From Sphingomonas lenta (GTDB lineage: Bacteria > Pseudomonadota > Alphaproteobacteria > Sphingomonadales > Sphingomonadaceae): a DNA stretch of 64,000 bases. The position numbers and the translations under genes are program-made. Where the stretch lies: NCBI RefSeq assembly GCF_002288825.1, contig NZ_NSLI01000003.1:558001-622000 (forward strand), in the 5' to 3' direction. How positions within the stretch are numbered: the stretch's first letter is position 1; the number at the start of each line of letters is the position of its first letter. Shown here piece by piece: positions 41,412-49,577 of the stretch. Below the pieces are notes generated by a model. The model worked only from the letters and a program-made list of their open reading frames with translations, ran no database searches and had not been told where the DNA came from.

Positions 41412-42134
41412 ATGGCGACCAGAACCTCCTTCTCCGTCCAGGCGGCGCAGTGGTGCGAGCTCATGCTCGCCGGCGTCGCGGGCGCGCTCCTCGTGGCGGG
41501 GCTCGCGCCCGACGGCGCGGACGCGCAGCTGTTCGGCCGCAAGCAGCCCGCGGAGGACTATTCCGCCGCGCGGCCTGCGCCGCCCGTCGCGCCCGCCGCC
41601 ACCGGCTCGATCTTCCAGGTCGCCGACGGCTACGCCGCGCTCTACGAGGGCTGGCGCGCGCGCCGCGTGGGCGACCCGCTCACCATCGTGCTCGTCGAGC
41701 GCACCGCCGCGTCCAAATCGGCGGGCACGCAGCTCGATTCGGACGGCGAGTTCGGGCTGCGCGCGCCGCTCACCGGGCCGCTGTCGGTGTTCAAGCCGAC
41801 GGACGCCCGCGCAGGCGGCGACCGCTCCTTCGAGGGGGTAGGCACGGCCAACCAGGCCAACTCGCTGTCCGGCGAGGTCTCGGTGACCGTCGCCGAGGTC
41901 TATCCGAACGGCACCATGCTGGTGCAGGGGCAGAAGCGCGTCACGCTGAACCGCGGCGACGAGTTCATCCGCATCAAGGGGCTAGTGCGCATCGCGGACG
42001 TGGACGTGAACAACCGCGTCGCCTCCACCCGCGTCGCCGACGCGCAGATCAGCTACACCGGCAGGGGCGACGTCGCCCGGGCGAGCCGCCAGGGCTGGCT
42101 CAGCCGCTTCTTCCAAGTCGTCAGCCCGTTCTGA
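41412..42134 (+). CDS. flgH: Flagellar L-ring protein FlgH (apparently non-lipidated)
   Basis: 240 residues. FlgH core from about 60: GSIFQVADGYAALYEGWRARRVGDPLTIVLVERTAASKSAGT, then VSVTVAEVYPNGTMLVQGQKRVTLNRGDEFIRIKGLVRIADVDVNNRVASTRVADAQISYTGRGDV, all conserved. Signal sequence MLAGVAGALLVAGLAPDGADA ends in a signal peptidase I-like ADA-Q (about residue 38); there is no lipobox cysteine, the only Cys (C15) being before the hydrophobic core. Most FlgH proteins are lipoproteins. Two bases after flgG. Confidence 0.92.
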   Translation: MATRTSFSVQAAQWCELMLAGVAGALLVAGLAPDGADAQLFGRKQPAEDYSAARPAPPVAPAATGSIFQVADGYAALYEGWRARRVGDPLTIVLVERTAASKSAGTQLDSDGEFGLRAPLTGPLSVFKPTDARAGGDRSFEGVGTANQANSLSGEVSVTVAEVYPNGTMLVQGQKRVTLNRGDEFIRIKGLVRIADVDVNNRVASTRVADAQISYTGRGDVARASRQGWLSRFFQVVSPF

Positions 42135-42182
42135 CGGCCTGGTTAGCGGCTTGGTAACCATAGCCGGGGCACAAGGTACGCC

Positions 42183-43283
42183 ATGACCATCATCCGCCTC
42201 CTGCTCGCCGCGCTGGTGATCCTCGGCCTGGCCGCGCCGGCGCACGCCGACCGCGTCAAGGACCTGGGGACCTTCCAGGGCATCCGATCGAACCAGCTCA
42301 CCGGCTACGGCGTCGTCGTCGGCCTGCCGGGCACGGGCGACGACAATCTCGAGTACACGGTGCAGTCGCTCAAAGCGGTCGCATCGCGCTTCGGGTTGCA
42401 GCTGCCGCCCGGGGTCAACCCGCCCGCGAAGAACGCGGCGGTGGTGATGGTGACGGCCGATCTGCCGCCCTTCGCGAAGCCCGGGCAGAAGCTGGACATC
42501 ACCGTGGCGTCGCTGGGCAGGGCCAAGAGCCTGCGCGGCGGCAGCCTTGTGCTGACGCCGTTGCTCGGCGCGGACGGGCAGATCTACGCCATGGCGCAGG
42601 GCAACCTGGCCGTGGGCGGCCTGGGTGCCGAGGGCGCCGACGGCTCCAAGATCGTGGTCAACATTCCTTCCAGCGGCCGCATCCCCGAGGGCGCGACGGT
42701 GGAGCGCGCGGTGGCGACCGGCTTCGAGCAGTCGCCCGTGCTGACCTTCAACCTGCAGCGCGCGGATTTCACCACGGCCCAGAACGTCGCGGGCGCGATC
42801 AATCGCGCGCTCGGATCGGGTGCGGCGCAGGCGATCGACGCCGTGTCCGTCTCCGTCCAGGCCCCCGCCGGCGCGCAAGGCCGCGCGCAGCTGATGGCGC
42901 AGATCGAGAATCTCGACGTGGTCGCGGCCGAGCCGCCGGCCAAGGTCATCGTCAACGCCCGCACGGGCACCGTGGTCATCAACTCGGCGGTCCGCGTCGG
43001 TCCGGCGGCGGTGACGCACGGCAAGCTGACGGTGCGCATCGACGAATCGCAACGTGTCGTCCAGCCGGAAGGCTTCAGCGACGGCGTCACCGCGGTCGAG
43101 CAGCGCTCGAACGTCCAGGTCGAGGAGGAGAAGCGCCCCATGTTCCTGCTCAACCCCGGCCCCAAGCTCGCCGACGTGGTGAAGGCGGTGAACGCGATCG
43201 GCGCGTCGCCCGCGGACCTCGTCGCGATCCTGGAGGCGCTCAAGGAGGCGGGCGCGCTCAAGGCGGAGCTCATCGTGCTATGA
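42183..43283 (+). CDS. flgI: Flagellar P-ring protein FlgI
   Basis: 366 residues. Signal peptide MTIIRLLLAALVILGLAAPAHA, then the FlgI consensus DRVKDLGTFQGIRSNQLTGYGVVVGLPGTGDDNLEYTVQSLKAVASRFG, and C-terminal EGFSDGVTAVEQRSNVQVEEEKRPMFLLNPGPKLADVVKAVNAIGASPADLVAILEALKEAGALKAELIVL. Forms the P ring around the rod with help from FlgA. A 48 bp gap separates it from flgH. Confidence 0.96.
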   Translation: MTIIRLLLAALVILGLAAPAHADRVKDLGTFQGIRSNQLTGYGVVVGLPGTGDDNLEYTVQSLKAVASRFGLQLPPGVNPPAKNAAVVMVTADLPPFAKPGQKLDITVASLGRAKSLRGGSLVLTPLLGADGQIYAMAQGNLAVGGLGAEGADGSKIVVNIPSSGRIPEGATVERAVATGFEQSPVLTFNLQRADFTTAQNVAGAINRALGSGAAQAIDAVSVSVQAPAGAQGRAQLMAQIENLDVVAAEPPAKVIVNARTGTVVINSAVRVGPAAVTHGKLTVRIDESQRVVQPEGFSDGVTAVEQRSNVQVEEEKRPMFLLNPGPKLADVVKAVNAIGASPADLVAILEALKEAGALKAELIVL

Positions 43284-43594
43284 CCTTAATCACCGCACGC
43301 ACCGGTATCGGGTCCGGCCTCGGCCGCGCCGAGACCAAGGAGAACCTCGACAAGGCGGGCCGGCAGTTCGAGTCCGTGTTCACGGGGCTCATGCTGGCCA
43401 GCATGCGAAAGGCCAAGCTCGCCGACCCGCTGTTCGACTCGAAGGCGATCGACACGTTCCGCGACATGCAGGACAAGCTCGTCGCCCAGAGCATGGCGGA
43501 GCACGCGCCCATGGGCATCGGCCGCGCCATGACGGAGTTCCTGTCGCGCTCGCAACCCGATCTTAACGCCGAGCCCGAAAAGGTGGCCGAATGA
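43280..43594 (+). CDS. flgJ: Rod-binding FlgJ, muramidase domain absent
   Basis: 104 residues, only the N-terminal rod-cap part: ETKENLDKAGRQFESVFTGLMLASMRKAKLADPLFDSKAIDTFRDMQDKLVAQSMAEHAPMGIGRAMTEFLSRSQ, with FESVFTGLMLxSMRK as the FlgJ motif. The C-terminal glucosaminidase of enterobacterial FlgJ is missing, as in most alphaproteobacteria; the SLT enzyme at 33288-34127 probably supplies that activity. Start overlaps the flgI stop by 4 bp. Confidence 0.92.
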   Translation: MTLITARTGIGSGLGRAETKENLDKAGRQFESVFTGLMLASMRKAKLADPLFDSKAIDTFRDMQDKLVAQSMAEHAPMGIGRAMTEFLSRSQPDLNAEPEKVAE

Positions 43595-44937
43595 GCGATC
43601 TCCTGTCCATCGGTGCCAGCGGCGTGCGCGCGTACCAGAACGCGCTGACCACGACGTCCGAGAACATCGCCAATAGCGGCGTCCAGGGTTACTCCCGTCG
43701 CCGGACCGAGCTCCAGGAGATCGCGGTCCCGCCCTCCGGCTATTCGCCCACCAAGCTGACGCGCGGCATGGGCGTCGCGGTGACGGGCATCGCGCGCGTC
43801 GCCGACGCCTACACGGCCGCCGCGGCGCGCGCCGCCGGTTCCGACCTCTCGCGCACGGAGGCGGGCATCGAGTGGCTGGGCCGGATCGAGGACGCGCTGA
43901 CCGGCGCAGGCCTGCCCGCGCGCGTTACCGGCTTCTTCAACTCGGCGCGCCAGCTCGCCGCCGACCCGTCCTCGATCGCCGCGCGCGCGGTGATGCTGGA
44001 GCAGGCGGCGGCGGTGGCGGGCTCGTTCCGCGCCACGGGCGCGGCGCTCGACAAGGTTCAGGCGCAGATCGACGAGACCGCGCGCGACCTCACCGACAAG
44101 CTCGACGGCTTCGGCCGCGCGCTGGCGGTGATCAACGAGAAGATCGGGCGCATCACGCCCGGCTCCTCCGCGGCCGCGGCGATGGCGGACGAACGCGACC
44201 GGCTGCTCGACGCGATGAGCGGCCTCGCCGACGTCAGCGTCGCCATCGACGACATCGGCCGCGCGACCGTGCGGCTGGGGGCGTCCAACGGCCCCGTGTT
44301 CGTGACGGGCGCCATGTCGGGCGACGTAGCCTATTCGCGCGCGACGACGGGCGTCGCGTCCTTCGCCGTCTATCTGGCGGGCCAGGCCGACGCCATCCAA
44401 CCGAACGGCGGATCGCTGGGCGCGATCGTCGACGCGGCCGGCCGCACCTTCGACGCGCGCACCCGCGTGGAGCAGCTCGCCCAAGACCTGGCCGACGCGG
44501 TCAACGACAACCAGGCGAACGGCTTCGACCTGACGAACGGTCCCGGCCCCGACATCTTCGTCGGGACCACGCTGGCGACGTTCAACGTGTCGCCGACCGT
44601 CGAGCCCGAGAACATCGCGGCCGCCGGCGCCGCCAACCGTCCGCGCGACGCGTCCAACCTCGAAGCGTTGCAGCAGGCGCGCGCGTCGCTCGGGTTCGAG
44701 GCGAAGCTCGCCGACATGACCACGATCAACGCGACCGCGCTCAACCAGCGCCGGCTGGTCGCCGACGCGCAGGCGGCGATCCGCGATGGCGCGGTGGCCG
44801 CGCGCGAGGCGGTGTCGGGCGTCGACCTCGACCGGGAGGCGGTGGACCTGATCCGCTTCCAGCAGGCATACCAAGCGTCCAGCCGCGTGATCCAGGTCGC
44901 CCGCGAGACGCTGCAATCGATCCTGGAGATCCGCTGA
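43591..44937 (+). CDS. flgK: Hook-filament junction protein FlgK (HAP1)
   Basis: 448 residues. MSDLLSIGASGVRAYQNALTTTSENIANSGVQGYSRRRTELQEIA is the FlgK start; C-terminal AVSGVDLDREAVDLIRFQQAYQASSRVIQVARETLQSILEIR is the matching D0 end. FlgN would carry it. A central FlgK-specific region includes VNDNQANGFDL. Shares 4 bp with flgJ and 1 bp with flgL. Confidence 0.95.
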   Translation: MSDLLSIGASGVRAYQNALTTTSENIANSGVQGYSRRRTELQEIAVPPSGYSPTKLTRGMGVAVTGIARVADAYTAAAARAAGSDLSRTEAGIEWLGRIEDALTGAGLPARVTGFFNSARQLAADPSSIAARAVMLEQAAAVAGSFRATGAALDKVQAQIDETARDLTDKLDGFGRALAVINEKIGRITPGSSAAAAMADERDRLLDAMSGLADVSVAIDDIGRATVRLGASNGPVFVTGAMSGDVAYSRATTGVASFAVYLAGQADAIQPNGGSLGAIVDAAGRTFDARTRVEQLAQDLADAVNDNQANGFDLTNGPGPDIFVGTTLATFNVSPTVEPENIAAAGAANRPRDASNLEALQQARASLGFEAKLADMTTINATALNQRRLVADAQAAIRDGAVAAREAVSGVDLDREAVDLIRFQQAYQASSRVIQVARETLQSILEIR

Positions 44938-45833
44938 TGCAGGTGCCCACCAACCGCTTCTACGACGCGGCCGCGCGCAACATGGGCCGGCTCGCGTCGC
45001 GCGCCGACGCGCTGCAGGTGCAGATCGCCACGGGCAAGCGCTTGGCCGCGCCGTCCGACGACGCGCTCGCCTATCGCCGGCTCGAGGGTCTGCGCCAGGC
45101 GAAGGCCGACGACGCGACTTACGGCGCGAACCTGAAGCTCGCCGGCAGCGTGCTCGCCCAGGCGGACACCGTGCTGGGCGAGGTCAACGGCCAGCTGCAG
45201 CGCGCGTCCGAGCTGGCGATCCGCGCCGCCAACGGCACGATGAACCCGGGCGACCGCAAGGTCATCGCGATCGAGCTCAACGACATCGCCGAGGCGCTGG
45301 TGCAGCTCGTCAATACGACGGACGGGCGCGGGCTGCCGCTGTTCGGCGGCGCCGGCGGCGAGGCGGCGGCGACGCTGCAGCCGGACGGGTCCTACACGCT
45401 CGCGCAGACGGTGCCGACGGCGATGCCGGTGGGCGACGGCCAGACGATCCAGGCGAACGACGCGGCGGACCGCGTGTTCGGCTTCGAGGGCAAGAAGGGC
45501 CCGACCGACGTGATCGCCGTGGTGGCCGACATCGTGGCGGTGCTGGAGGCGGGCGGCGAGATGACCGACGACCTCAAGGCGGACATGGCCGCGGCGCTCG
45601 ACCAGACGGAGACCGCCCAGGCGTCGCTCGGCGCACGGGGCGCGCGGATCGACATGCTCGCCGCGCAGATGCAGGCCACCGCCGCGAACCGCGAGGAGGC
45701 GCGGTCCGGGCTGGAGGACGCGGACATCACAGAAACCGTGACCGAGCTGCAGAAGACCATGACGATCCTGCAAGCGACGCAGGCGAGCTTCGCCAAGCTG
45801 TCGAGCCTGTCGCTGTTCGATTATCTGCGCTGA
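44937..45833 (+). CDS. flgL: Hook-filament junction protein FlgL (HAP3)
   Basis: 298 residues from ATG 44937, whose A is the last base of the flgK stop. N-terminus MQVPTNRFYDAAARNMGRLASRADALQVQIATGKRLAAPSDDALAYRRLEGLRQ resembles flagellin-type D0/D1 in short form; C-terminus GLEDADITETVTELQKTMTILQATQASFAKLSSLSLFDYLR is the FlgL ending. Last gene of the flg operon; REP hairpins follow. Confidence 0.94.
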   Translation: MQVPTNRFYDAAARNMGRLASRADALQVQIATGKRLAAPSDDALAYRRLEGLRQAKADDATYGANLKLAGSVLAQADTVLGEVNGQLQRASELAIRAANGTMNPGDRKVIAIELNDIAEALVQLVNTTDGRGLPLFGGAGGEAAATLQPDGSYTLAQTVPTAMPVGDGQTIQANDAADRVFGFEGKKGPTDVIAVVADIVAVLEAGGEMTDDLKADMAAALDQTETAQASLGARGARIDMLAAQMQATAANREEARSGLEDADITETVTELQKTMTILQATQASFAKLSSLSLFDYLR

Positions 45834-45860
45834 CCTCCGCACCGGCGCACGCGCCGCTCC

Positions 45861-45949
45861 CTTCGTCATCCCGGGCTTGACCCGGGGTCCCGCTTTCTCG
45901 CCCACAGGCCGGAGAAGAAGCGGGGCCCCGGCTCAAGGCCGGGGTGACG
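45861..45949. repeat. REP-like palindrome pair after flgL
   Basis: CATCCCGGGC-TTGA-CCCGGGGTCCC (45866-45891) and GGGGCCCCGGC-TCAA-GGCCGGGGTGAC (45922-45948), inverted relative to each other. They may terminate the flg operon. The rest of 45834-46081 shows no gene or clear promoter for motA. Confidence 0.7.
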
Positions 45950-46081
45950 TCCTTAGGGCGTTCCGGGATCGGGTCCGACCAACGGACGACGGCACGGGGC
46001 CAAAAACCCGCTCCCGCTAACCTCTTGTCCACCTCTCACGGTTAACGGTCGTCGTACCGCTTGGGGGAAGTAACCAGTTCC

Positions 46082-46945
46082 ATGTTTCCGGCTATCGGCT
46101 TCGTCGTCCTCATCGCCATGGTGTTCGGCGGGTTCGCCATCACCGGCGGCGCGCTCGGGCCCGTCATGCACGCGCTCCCGCACGAGATGCTCATCATCGG
46201 CGGCGCCGCCCTGGGCGCGCTCATCATCGGCAATTCGGGCGCCGAGCTCAAGGCCATGGGCTCCGGCCTGGGCAAGGTCTTCAAGGGGCCGAAGTACAAG
46301 AAGCAGGATTATCTGGACGTCATCTTCCTCGTGTCCAAGCTCATGAAGATGCTGCGGACCGAGGGGCCGATCGCGCTGGAGCCGCACGTCGAGGACCCCA
46401 AGTCCTCCGCGCTGTTCGCCGAATATCCCCGGCTTCTGGCCGACCACACGCTCGTCAACCTGATCGCCGACACGCTGCGCCTCGTCGTGGTTTCGTCGGG
46501 CACGCTCGACGTGCACGCGGTGGAGGACGTGGTCGACAACGCCATCAAGACGCACCACCACGAGGTCGAGGGGCCGCAGCACACGCTGCAGAACCTGGCG
46601 GACGCGCTGCCGGCGCTGGGCATCGTCGCCGCGGTGCTGGGCGTGGTGAAGACCATGGGTTCGATCGACAAGCCGCCCGCCATTCTGGGCGGCATGATCG
46701 GCTCGGCGCTGGTCGGCACCTTCCTGGGCGTGCTCCTCGCCTACGGCCTGGTCGGGCCGATCGCCAACAGGCTGAAGCAGGTGATCGACGCGGACGCCGC
46801 GATCTACCACGTCGTGAAGCAGATCATCATCGCCTCGCTTCACGGCCACCCGCAGCCGCTCGTCATCGAGGCCGCGCGCTCGGGCATCGCCCACAAGAAC
46901 CAGCCCGGCTTCGCCGAGGTGTTCGACGGGCTTCGGGGAAGGTAA
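46082..46945 (+). CDS. motA: Flagellar stator protein MotA
   Basis: 287 residues from ATG 46082 (MFPAIGFVVLIAMVFGGFAI); GGGGGAAG is upstream and an earlier TTG would add seven residues. Four membrane helices; conserved HEMLIIGGAALGALIIGNS, DYLDVIFLVSKLMKMLRTEGPIALEPHVEDP (cytoplasmic charged helix), and ALPALGIVAAVLGVVKTMGSID...GTFLGVLLAYGLVGPIANRLK with the channel prolines. Proton-channel partner of MotB. Full length, in contrast to the short homologue at 36126. Confidence 0.95.
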   Translation: MFPAIGFVVLIAMVFGGFAITGGALGPVMHALPHEMLIIGGAALGALIIGNSGAELKAMGSGLGKVFKGPKYKKQDYLDVIFLVSKLMKMLRTEGPIALEPHVEDPKSSALFAEYPRLLADHTLVNLIADTLRLVVVSSGTLDVHAVEDVVDNAIKTHHHEVEGPQHTLQNLADALPALGIVAAVLGVVKTMGSIDKPPAILGGMIGSALVGTFLGVLLAYGLVGPIANRLKQVIDADAAIYHVVKQIIIASLHGHPQPLVIEAARSGIAHKNQPGFAEVFDGLRGR

Positions 46946-46948
46946 GCC

Positions 46949-47851
46949 ATGGCCGCGCGCGCGCCGCATGGGCACAACCAGCCGCCCAAGATCATCTACA
47001 AGAAAGTCTATATCGAGGGCGGGCACGGTCATCACGGCGGCGCCTGGAAGGTGGCGTACGCCGACTTCGTGACCGCCATGATGGCGTTCTTCCTGCTCAT
47101 GTGGCTGCTCGGCGCGACCGACGAGAAGAAGCGCAAGGGCATCGCCGACTTCTTCGCGCCCACGCTCCTCAACTCGCAATCGAACGGCATGGGCGGCAAC
47201 GGGCCCGCCGGCGGCGAGTCGGTGGTGAGCAGCAGCCGCGTCGGCCCCAAGCCCGGCACGGGCTTCATGCAGGCGATCATTGACCCGGCCCAGAACGACG
47301 GCGGCCCCAAGCACGGCACCGGCGACAAGGGTTCGCTGCGCAACCCCAAGGTCGTGGCCGAGGACCGGAAGAACTTCGAGGCGCTCAAGAAGCAGGTCGA
47401 GGCCGAGATGCGCGCCAACGGCTCGCTCGCGCAGCTCGCCAAGCATGTCCGGTTCGTCATGACGCAGGACGGCATGCGCATCGACCTGATCGACGACGCG
47501 GACTATTCGATGTTCGACCTGGGCACGACCACCTTGGAGTCGCAGGCGTCGCAGCTGATCGGCACCATCGCGGGCGCGATCGGGCGGACGGCGAACCCCA
47601 TCATGATCCGCGGCCACACCGACAGCGTGGCCTATGGCGACCCCAGGGCGATGAATAACTGGCTGCTCGCGTCGGGCCGCGCGGAGGCGACGCGCCGCCG
47701 GCTGCTAGCGGGCGGCATCCCCGAGCGCCGCTTCGAGCGCATCGAGGGCGTGGCGGACCGCGAGCCGATCATCGCCAAGGACCCGTACGATCCGCGCAAC
47801 AGGCGCGTGGCGATCACGTTGTTGTACCGGAAGGGTAGCTTCGGGTCGTAG
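46949..47851 (+). CDS. motB: Flagellar stator protein MotB
   Basis: 300 residues. Cytoplasmic His/Gly-rich start, single helix WKVAYADFVTAMMAFFLLMWLLGATDEKK containing the proton-carrying Asp (about D39 in YADF), a linker, and a full OmpA-like peptidoglycan-binding domain (TTLESQASQLIGTIAGAIGRTANPIMIRGHTDSVAYGDPRAMNNWLLASGRAEATRRRLLAGGIPERRFERIEGVADREP...NRRVAITLLYR). Three bases after motA. Confidence 0.96.
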   Translation: MAARAPHGHNQPPKIIYKKVYIEGGHGHHGGAWKVAYADFVTAMMAFFLLMWLLGATDEKKRKGIADFFAPTLLNSQSNGMGGNGPAGGESVVSSSRVGPKPGTGFMQAIIDPAQNDGGPKHGTGDKGSLRNPKVVAEDRKNFEALKKQVEAEMRANGSLAQLAKHVRFVMTQDGMRIDLIDDADYSMFDLGTTTLESQASQLIGTIAGAIGRTANPIMIRGHTDSVAYGDPRAMNNWLLASGRAEATRRRLLAGGIPERRFERIEGVADREPIIAKDPYDPRNRRVAITLLYRKGSFGS

Positions 47852-47955
47852 GGCGCACGCGCCCAGCGGAGCTGGAAGCGAGACGCCCGAGACCGGCCGG
47901 CGTCGACCCACCGACGACCGACGACGCGGCTTCGCCGCGGCGGGCCTGCAGAAGC

Positions 47956-47995
47956 AAAAAGGGCCGGCTCACCATCACGGTGAGCCGGCCCTCTT
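47956..47995. terminator. Strong bidirectional terminator between motB and mucR
   Basis: GGGCCGGCTCACC (47961-47973) and GGTGAGCCGGCCC (47979-47991) form a 13 bp perfect stem with loop ATCAC, flanked by AAAAA on the left and CTCTT on the right. The A run serves as a U tract for the minus-strand mucR transcript. A GACGACGCGGCTTCGCCGCGGC element (47920-47941) lies just before. Confidence 0.88.
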
Positions 47996-48010
47996 GCGCT
48001 TACGATGGGG

Positions 48011-48517
48011 TCACTCCCCCGCCGGCTGCACCTTTTTCCGGCCCCGGGTCGGCGCGGGCTGCTCGGGCTGAGCCTGCTCTCCGCCGCCGCCGCGCGTCGA
48101 CTTGCGGCCGAGGCCGATCTGCTTGGCCATGGCGCGGCGCGACTCCGAATAGCTCTCGGCCACCATCGGGTAATCGGACTTCAGGCCGTAGCGGTCACGA
48201 TACTGGTCGGGGGTGAGCCCGTGGGTCGCGAGGTGGCGGCGCAGCGTCTTGTAGGGCTTGCCGTCGATCATCGAGATGATGTGGTCGCGCGACGACAGGG
48301 ACTTGCGAACGGACACGGCCGGCGTGTACTCGGTCTGCGGCTCCGCGCTGGGCGTCTCCGCCGAACTGCCGGTGAGTTCGGACACGGTTTCGTGCATCCG
48401 GCGCAGGAACGCGGGCACTTCGTCGGCCGAAATGCGCGTATTCGGGTTGCCGAGCCAAGCGATCGTCAACTCGGTGGCGAGTTCCAGCGCATTGGTGTCG
48501 GACTGATCTTCGGACAT
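48011..48517 (-). CDS. mucR: MucR/Ros-family transcriptional regulator with altered zinc site
   Basis: 168 residues; AGGAG seven bases before ATG 48517. Core AVSVRKSLSSRDHIISMIDGKPYKTLRRHLATHGLTPDQYRDRYGLKSDYPMVAESYSESRRAMAKQIGLGR follows MucR closely. In the usual DYxxCLEDGKxxKxLKRHLxTH zinc site, the Cys is replaced by Ser82, while D85, H95 and H99 remain. N-terminal domain WLGNPNTRISADEVPAFLRRMHETV is the oligomerisation part. The C-terminal tail is low complexity, basic and Pro rich. MucR proteins are global H-NS-like repressors at AT-rich DNA that act on cell cycle, exopolysaccharide and motility genes in alphaproteobacteria. The upstream gap is locally AT-rich, fitting self-regulation. 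Confidence 0.9.
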   Translation of the reverse strand: MSEDQSDTNALELATELTIAWLGNPNTRISADEVPAFLRRMHETVSELTGSSAETPSAEPQTEYTPAVSVRKSLSSRDHIISMIDGKPYKTLRRHLATHGLTPDQYRDRYGLKSDYPMVAESYSESRRAMAKQIGLGRKSTRGGGGEQAQPEQPAPTRGRKKVQPAGE

Positions 48518-48544
48518 GAGGTACTCCTGGGGGCAATTCTTAAC

Positions 48545-48572
48545 TAAGTATCTGACTTTCCGGCTCGGTCAA
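48545..48572 (-). promoter_or_regulatory. Candidate mucR promoter
   Basis: Minus strand: TTGACC (48572-48567), 16-base spacer, TACTTA (48550-48545). About 28 bp before the mucR start and within the AT-rich gap that MucR proteins favour. Confidence 0.5.
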
Positions 48573-48597
48573 CATGGATTTATGCTTTTCCGAGCCA

Positions 48598-48627
48598 TTG
48601 GACACAATAGTCGCGGTTGCGTTAATC
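48598..48627 (+). promoter_or_regulatory. Candidate cyoABCD promoter
   Basis: TTGGAC (48598-48603), 18-base spacer, TTAATC (48622-48627), about 68 bp before cyoA. A weak match. Confidence 0.35.
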
Positions 48628-48694
48628 TGATTTCGAAATCCTTTGCTCACCACCGCTCCCGCGGCTAAGGCTCGGCCGACCCGGGGAGATGCTG

Positions 48695-49576
48695 ATGCCA
48701 GGGATCGGACGGGATTGGGCCGCGCGTGTCGCGGTCGGCGTGGCGGGCCTCTTCGCGGCGTCCTGCTCGGAGCCGGGGCTGCTCGACCCGGCGGGTCCGG
48801 TCGCGCGCGGCGAGCGCACCATGTTCGTCAACGCCAGCGTGATCATGGCGATGATCATCGTGCCGATCATCGTGCTCACCTTCTACTTCGCGTGGCGCTA
48901 TTCGGCGAAAAACCCGCGCGGACGTTACACGCCCGAGTGGTCCTATTCGGGCCGGCTCGAACTCCTCGTGTGGTCGATCCCGGCGCTGGTGATCATCTTC
49001 CTCGGCGGCATCGCCTGGATCGGGAGCCACGAGCTCGAGCCTTCGCGTCCCATACGATCGGACGTGCCGACGTTGGAGGTGCAGGTCGTCTCGCTCGATT
49101 GGAAATGGCTGTTCATCTATCCCGAGCAGGGCGTGGCGAGCGTCAACTATCTCGCCATCCCGGCAGGCACGCCCGTGCGCTTCCGCGTGACCTCGGCGAC
49201 GGTGATGAACAGCTTCATCATCCCGCGGCTGGGTTCGCAGATCTACGGCATGGCGGGAATGGACGGGAAGCTCCACCTCCTGGCCGACGAGCCGGGGCGC
49301 TATCGCGGTCTGTCCGCGCATTACAGCGGCGAGGGGTTCTCGGAGATGATGTTCCTGGCCGACGCGATGCCGCGCGAGCGGTTCGCGGCGTGGGTGCGGG
49401 GGACCAGGCGCACGGGGCCGGTGCTGGACGGGCCGGAATATCTGAAGCTCGAGCGTACGGCCGCGACGTCGAAGGCGTACACCTACCGCGCGGTCGTGCC
49501 CGGGCTCTACCAGGCGGCGCTGCGCCATTCGGGAACGCCCGCGCGCGAGCAGTCGCGCTCGGGCCGGGAGGACTAG
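48695..49576 (+). CDS. cyoA: Cytochrome bo3-type ubiquinol oxidase subunit II
   Basis: 293 residues from ATG 48695; GGGGAG is spaced correctly for this ATG and not for the one six bases earlier. Lipoprotein signal with lipobox LFAASC (Cys24), two membrane helices (about 47-67 and 87-110) and a cupredoxin-like domain ([63 protein letters not shown]). The CuA ligand cysteines of cytochrome c oxidases are absent, marking it as a quinol oxidase. First gene of cyoABCD. Confidence 0.93.
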   Translation: MPGIGRDWAARVAVGVAGLFAASCSEPGLLDPAGPVARGERTMFVNASVIMAMIIVPIIVLTFYFAWRYSAKNPRGRYTPEWSYSGRLELLVWSIPALVIIFLGGIAWIGSHELEPSRPIRSDVPTLEVQVVSLDWKWLFIYPEQGVASVNYLAIPAGTPVRFRVTSATVMNSFIIPRLGSQIYGMAGMDGKLHLLADEPGRYRGLSAHYSGEGFSEMMFLADAMPRERFAAWVRGTRRTGPVLDGPEYLKLERTAATSKAYTYRAVVPGLYQAALRHSGTPAREQSRSGRED

Positions 49577-49577
49577 T

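Noticed and set aside
42138..42160. TGGTTAG...CTTGG motif before flgI as a sigma-54 promoter
   Set aside because: The GG is not followed by GC at ten bases, and flgI is inside the flg operon.
43270..44916. 548-residue minus-strand frame opposite flgJ-flgK
   Set aside because: Shadow of flgK; repetitive Arg-rich translation without motifs.
46000..46081. Sigma-54 or sigma-28 promoter for motAB
   Set aside because: A GGCACG run near 45990 lacks GC at the right distance, and there is no TAAA-N15-GCCG; the motA promoter remains unidentified.
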